From Atrina japonica (taxonomy: Eukaryota > Mollusca > Bivalvia > Pterioida > Pinnidae): DNA of 64,000 bases. Location of the stretch: positions 299,001 through 363,000 of the forward strand of contig BROG01000369.1 in assembly GCA_030159075.1 (NCBI GenBank), in the 5' to 3' direction. Below the pieces are notes generated by a model that was not told where the DNA came from, searched no databases, and worked only from the letters and a program-made list of their open reading frames with translations. Shown here one piece after another: positions 61,637-64,000 of this stretch. The translations under genes were made by a program, and so were the position numbers. The stretch's first letter is position 1; every line of letters starts with the position of its first letter.

Positions 61637-62498
61637 CTAATCTTCATTTGAAAGGTAAAAAAGAAACAAAGATTCTCAAGTATGGAGGTAAATAATTCTA
61701 TGCATGATCTGCATTTGACAGCCTCACTGAGTGACGAGAGTAAACAGACACATACCTCTGTATGTACATGTATATATGTGTACTATGTACCTCATTACAA
61801 CTGGAATTTCAGCTGGATGAATGAGAGCTAAGACTGATCCCTAAATGTACACATCAACAGATCAACTCTAACAAAGTTTTTTTGTTCTATTTACATGTAA
61901 AGTTATAATGTAATGATCAGTCTTGATGACAGAAGTAGACCAGTGGCTGGTAGTCAGATTTTAGTTTTTCTTTACTGGGATCCTATTTGAAGCTTGTGAA
62001 GGCACATTGAATGAATGTCTTTTTCTTTCATCAAATAAAAGTACTCATTCTAATATTGCGATTTTGTTGGCAAAATGTAGCCCTGATGAGAGTTTGTTCT
62101 TAGCATGAACTGATTGTCTGTGAACTAGGAGTGACTGTACATGTATACCTGAAAGTTTTCGCCCGACTGGTTATTTTTGCACCTTTTGCAACAGAAACAT
62201 ATTCGCCCCCATCTTAAATTCGCCCTAAATCACCATAATTTCATGGATGACGTGCATGTTCATGCTTCAATTTTTAAATTGAAAGTTTCGCTTTCTTTCT
62301 AAATCCGCCCTCTAATCTAATGGGCAAAACCAATGAAAATTAAATGGGGGCAAAGATTTTCAGGAATTCACTTTTCCTTCACCAAACACTCAACAGAGGA
62401 AGAAAAAATCGCAAGTCTAATATGAGATGAGACTTGAAATCACCATTCCATATTACCACAGGAACAGTACGTTACAGAACCTTCAACACACTGACATA

Positions 62499-62548
62499 AT
62501 GTTAATTTCTGTGGAAACCCTGGGTAGCGTTTCCACAGAAATTAACAT
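62499..62548. other. 20-bp perfect hairpin with a 10-base loop
   Basis: The left arm ATGTTAATTTCTGTGGAAAC pairs perfectly with 62529-62548. An outer inverted pair CCACAGGA/TCCTGTGG lies at 62456-62463 and 62583-62590. It could be a small fold-back element or a structured RNA; the sequence does not decide. Confidence 0.6.
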
Positions 62549-62662
62549 GAGGTCACAGCACAGGTAGAAATACTGGCATTTCTCCTGTGGCCCACAGGTG
62601 ATGGCTCCATATGAGTGAAATGTTGTGAAATACAAATCAACAATAAAAAACAAAACCCAAAA

Positions 62663-62844
62663 TACAATGGAACCTGCCTTAATAGACCACCAAATTTACC
62701 ACTGAAATGTGGTCTCAAGACAGGTGGTCTCTCTGAAAAGAGGTTTAATTCAAAGGATTATTTAACCATGTGGTTTTCAGAATGTGGTCTCAAAAGACGG
62801 GTGATCTTCTATGAGAGTGATCTGTCAAGACAAGTTAAACTGTA
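62663..62844 (+). mobile_element. Mariner-like MITE (family C)
   Basis: Starts TACAATGGAACCTGCCTTAA and ends GACAAGTTAAACTGTA; includes CCACTGAAATGTGGTCTCAA. Confidence 0.78.
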
Positions 62845-63495
62845 CACTGGTTGAATTGATCTCACACTTTCTATTGTGAAACATACATCTCTGTATGAAA
62901 TCTACGTGGGCTTACATCATACATGTAGCATCATAAAAACTCACTTCAACATCTCCTAGAATTTAATTTGATGATCACTTTAGAACAATGATTAAATTTC
63001 AGATTTAATTTATATCGGGATAATTAATGGTTGCTCTACTGTTAGACAAGTAGTCCAAGCAATTACCTGAAGAAGGCATTGATTAACTATGTTTTAGTTT
63101 TTATTTGAACATGTTAATTTGCAGGAAAAGTAAATTATAAAATCATGTGGATTGAGGAGTATTATTGTCAGTTTTATCAACAAGATGATTAACATTTTTA
63201 AAACTTAGGTTTTTGTTCTCAAAATAAAAGTACACGTAGCCGCAGAAAACAAAGTGCCGAAATTTGACTGTGTAAGTATTTTCAGCATGTCATTTAAACA
63301 AGAGGCCCAGGGGCGACAATACCCATCTCAGCAAAACTGACAACAGCAAATAAAATTTTGATCAGCGATGCTCAACTGAGTGAAAATATTACATAATACA
63401 TAAGTACAGAGTAAGGATTCCCTCACAACAACAACATCAGTGCCAAAGTAAGTTGATAAAATTGTTTGTTAATTGTTGTAAAATAGATAGTTTAC

Positions 63496-63586
63496 TTAAC
63501 TCACTCACCCCTGAAAACACATTTCGACTGGCCTAAAACAATGATTTATAGAAAAGTCCATTATTTTTCAGGGGTTGATGAGTTTA
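63496..63586 (+). mobile_element. 90-bp fold-back element (family A)
   Basis: Starts TTAACTCACTCACCCCTGAA and ends TTTTCAGGGGTTGATGAGTT. Confidence 0.82.
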
Positions 63587-63669
63587 TTTACAATGGTGAC
63601 ACATTTTCAATAAAACCCTGAATACACAGTGGATAGTACTGCCTGTATTGCTTTAGATAAAAACACGGG

Positions 63670-63882
63670 GGCCTCTCTGGCCAAGTGGTAAAGAGCTTTG
63701 TGCTTTAAACCATGCATGAACTCTCTCACCTCCGGTCAGCATGGGTAGAAGTCCAGTTGGAACCTAAGCTGATTTTATAAGATTACTGAACGGAAGGCCA
63801 GTGGTATCTTCCCGAGTACATTTTAACTGGTTCTCTAATCCACCATTAAAAAATGGACACCAAAAATTATTGAGCGTTACCT
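63670..63882 (+). mobile_element. Second tRNA-SINE family, copy
   Basis: The head GGCCAAGTGGTAAAGAGCTT and CTTTAAACCATGCATGAAC match the copy at 14158. The body GGAAGGCCAGTGGTATCTTC and the tail AAAATTATTGAGCGTTACC also match. Confidence 0.78.
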
Positions 63883-64000
63883 ACATGAAAGATGTACACT
63901 ATTCAACATTCAGAAATTCAGATACCTAAAACTTGTAACTGCGAGTGATATAATTTCTGTCACACATAAAAACTGGCCAACAAAACAAATGAGACAAAGT

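Overview
This is AT-rich animal DNA, almost certainly from a bivalve mollusc. The evidence is a spliced animal gene with short exons and clean GT-AG introns, tRNA-derived SINEs with a central domain typical of molluscs, many short fold-back transposons, a fragment resembling a repeat I remember from oyster sequences, and very frequent TACATGTA. I see nothing bacterial, viral or organellar. The species cannot be read from the window.

One gene is recognisable with confidence. It lies on the minus strand, from 40802 down to 17542, and is the orthologue of vertebrate ANKS1A (Odin) and ANKS1B (AIDA-1/EB-1). Eleven exons were found by reading frame, splice sites and recalled similarity to the family: a linker exon (40543-40802), two alternative versions of one small exon (37268-37358 and 35899-35995), SAM domain 1 (33251-33354 and 32260-32371), SAM domain 2 (30565-30791), an acidic linker exon (29956-30132), and four exons of the phosphotyrosine-binding (PTB) domain (29263-29391, 28926-28997, 18523-18609, 17542-17679). 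All intron phases agree. With one of the two alternative exons the model has 1,401 or 1,395 in-frame bases plus a 2-base split codon. The N-terminal ankyrin repeats and the last PTB helix and C-terminus were not found, so the model is open at both ends.

The most interesting part of the gene is the pair of small exons before SAM1. They are similar to each other and both start in phase 0 and end in phase 1. The flanking exons therefore tolerate exactly one of them: skipping both or using both shifts the frame. This is the signature of mutually exclusive exons. A second oddity is a 59-bp unit, made of the 3' end of a PTB exon plus its splice donor, present three times in tandem.

The rest is intron or intergenic DNA dominated by repeats: four Nin-like tRNA-SINEs with clear target-site duplications and at least two different tRNA-like heads; a second tRNA-SINE family; two fold-back families (about 90 and 220 bp) sharing the same ends; a TACAGT-ended mariner-like MITE family, two copies of which have expanded into internal satellites; a 151-bp GGCACCATAAAAC MITE; a roughly 400-bp fold-back family; and many micro- and minisatellites. 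Several elements sit inside one another, which gives relative ages. A few short unassigned reading frames with splice-like flanks (5.1, 7.6, 10.1, 21.3 and 57.3 kb) are given as weak candidates only.

Layout: 1-17.5 kb, repeats and unassigned DNA downstream of the last exon found; 17.5-40.8 kb, ANKS1; 40.8-64 kb, repeats and unassigned DNA upstream of the first exon found, probably a long 5' intron.
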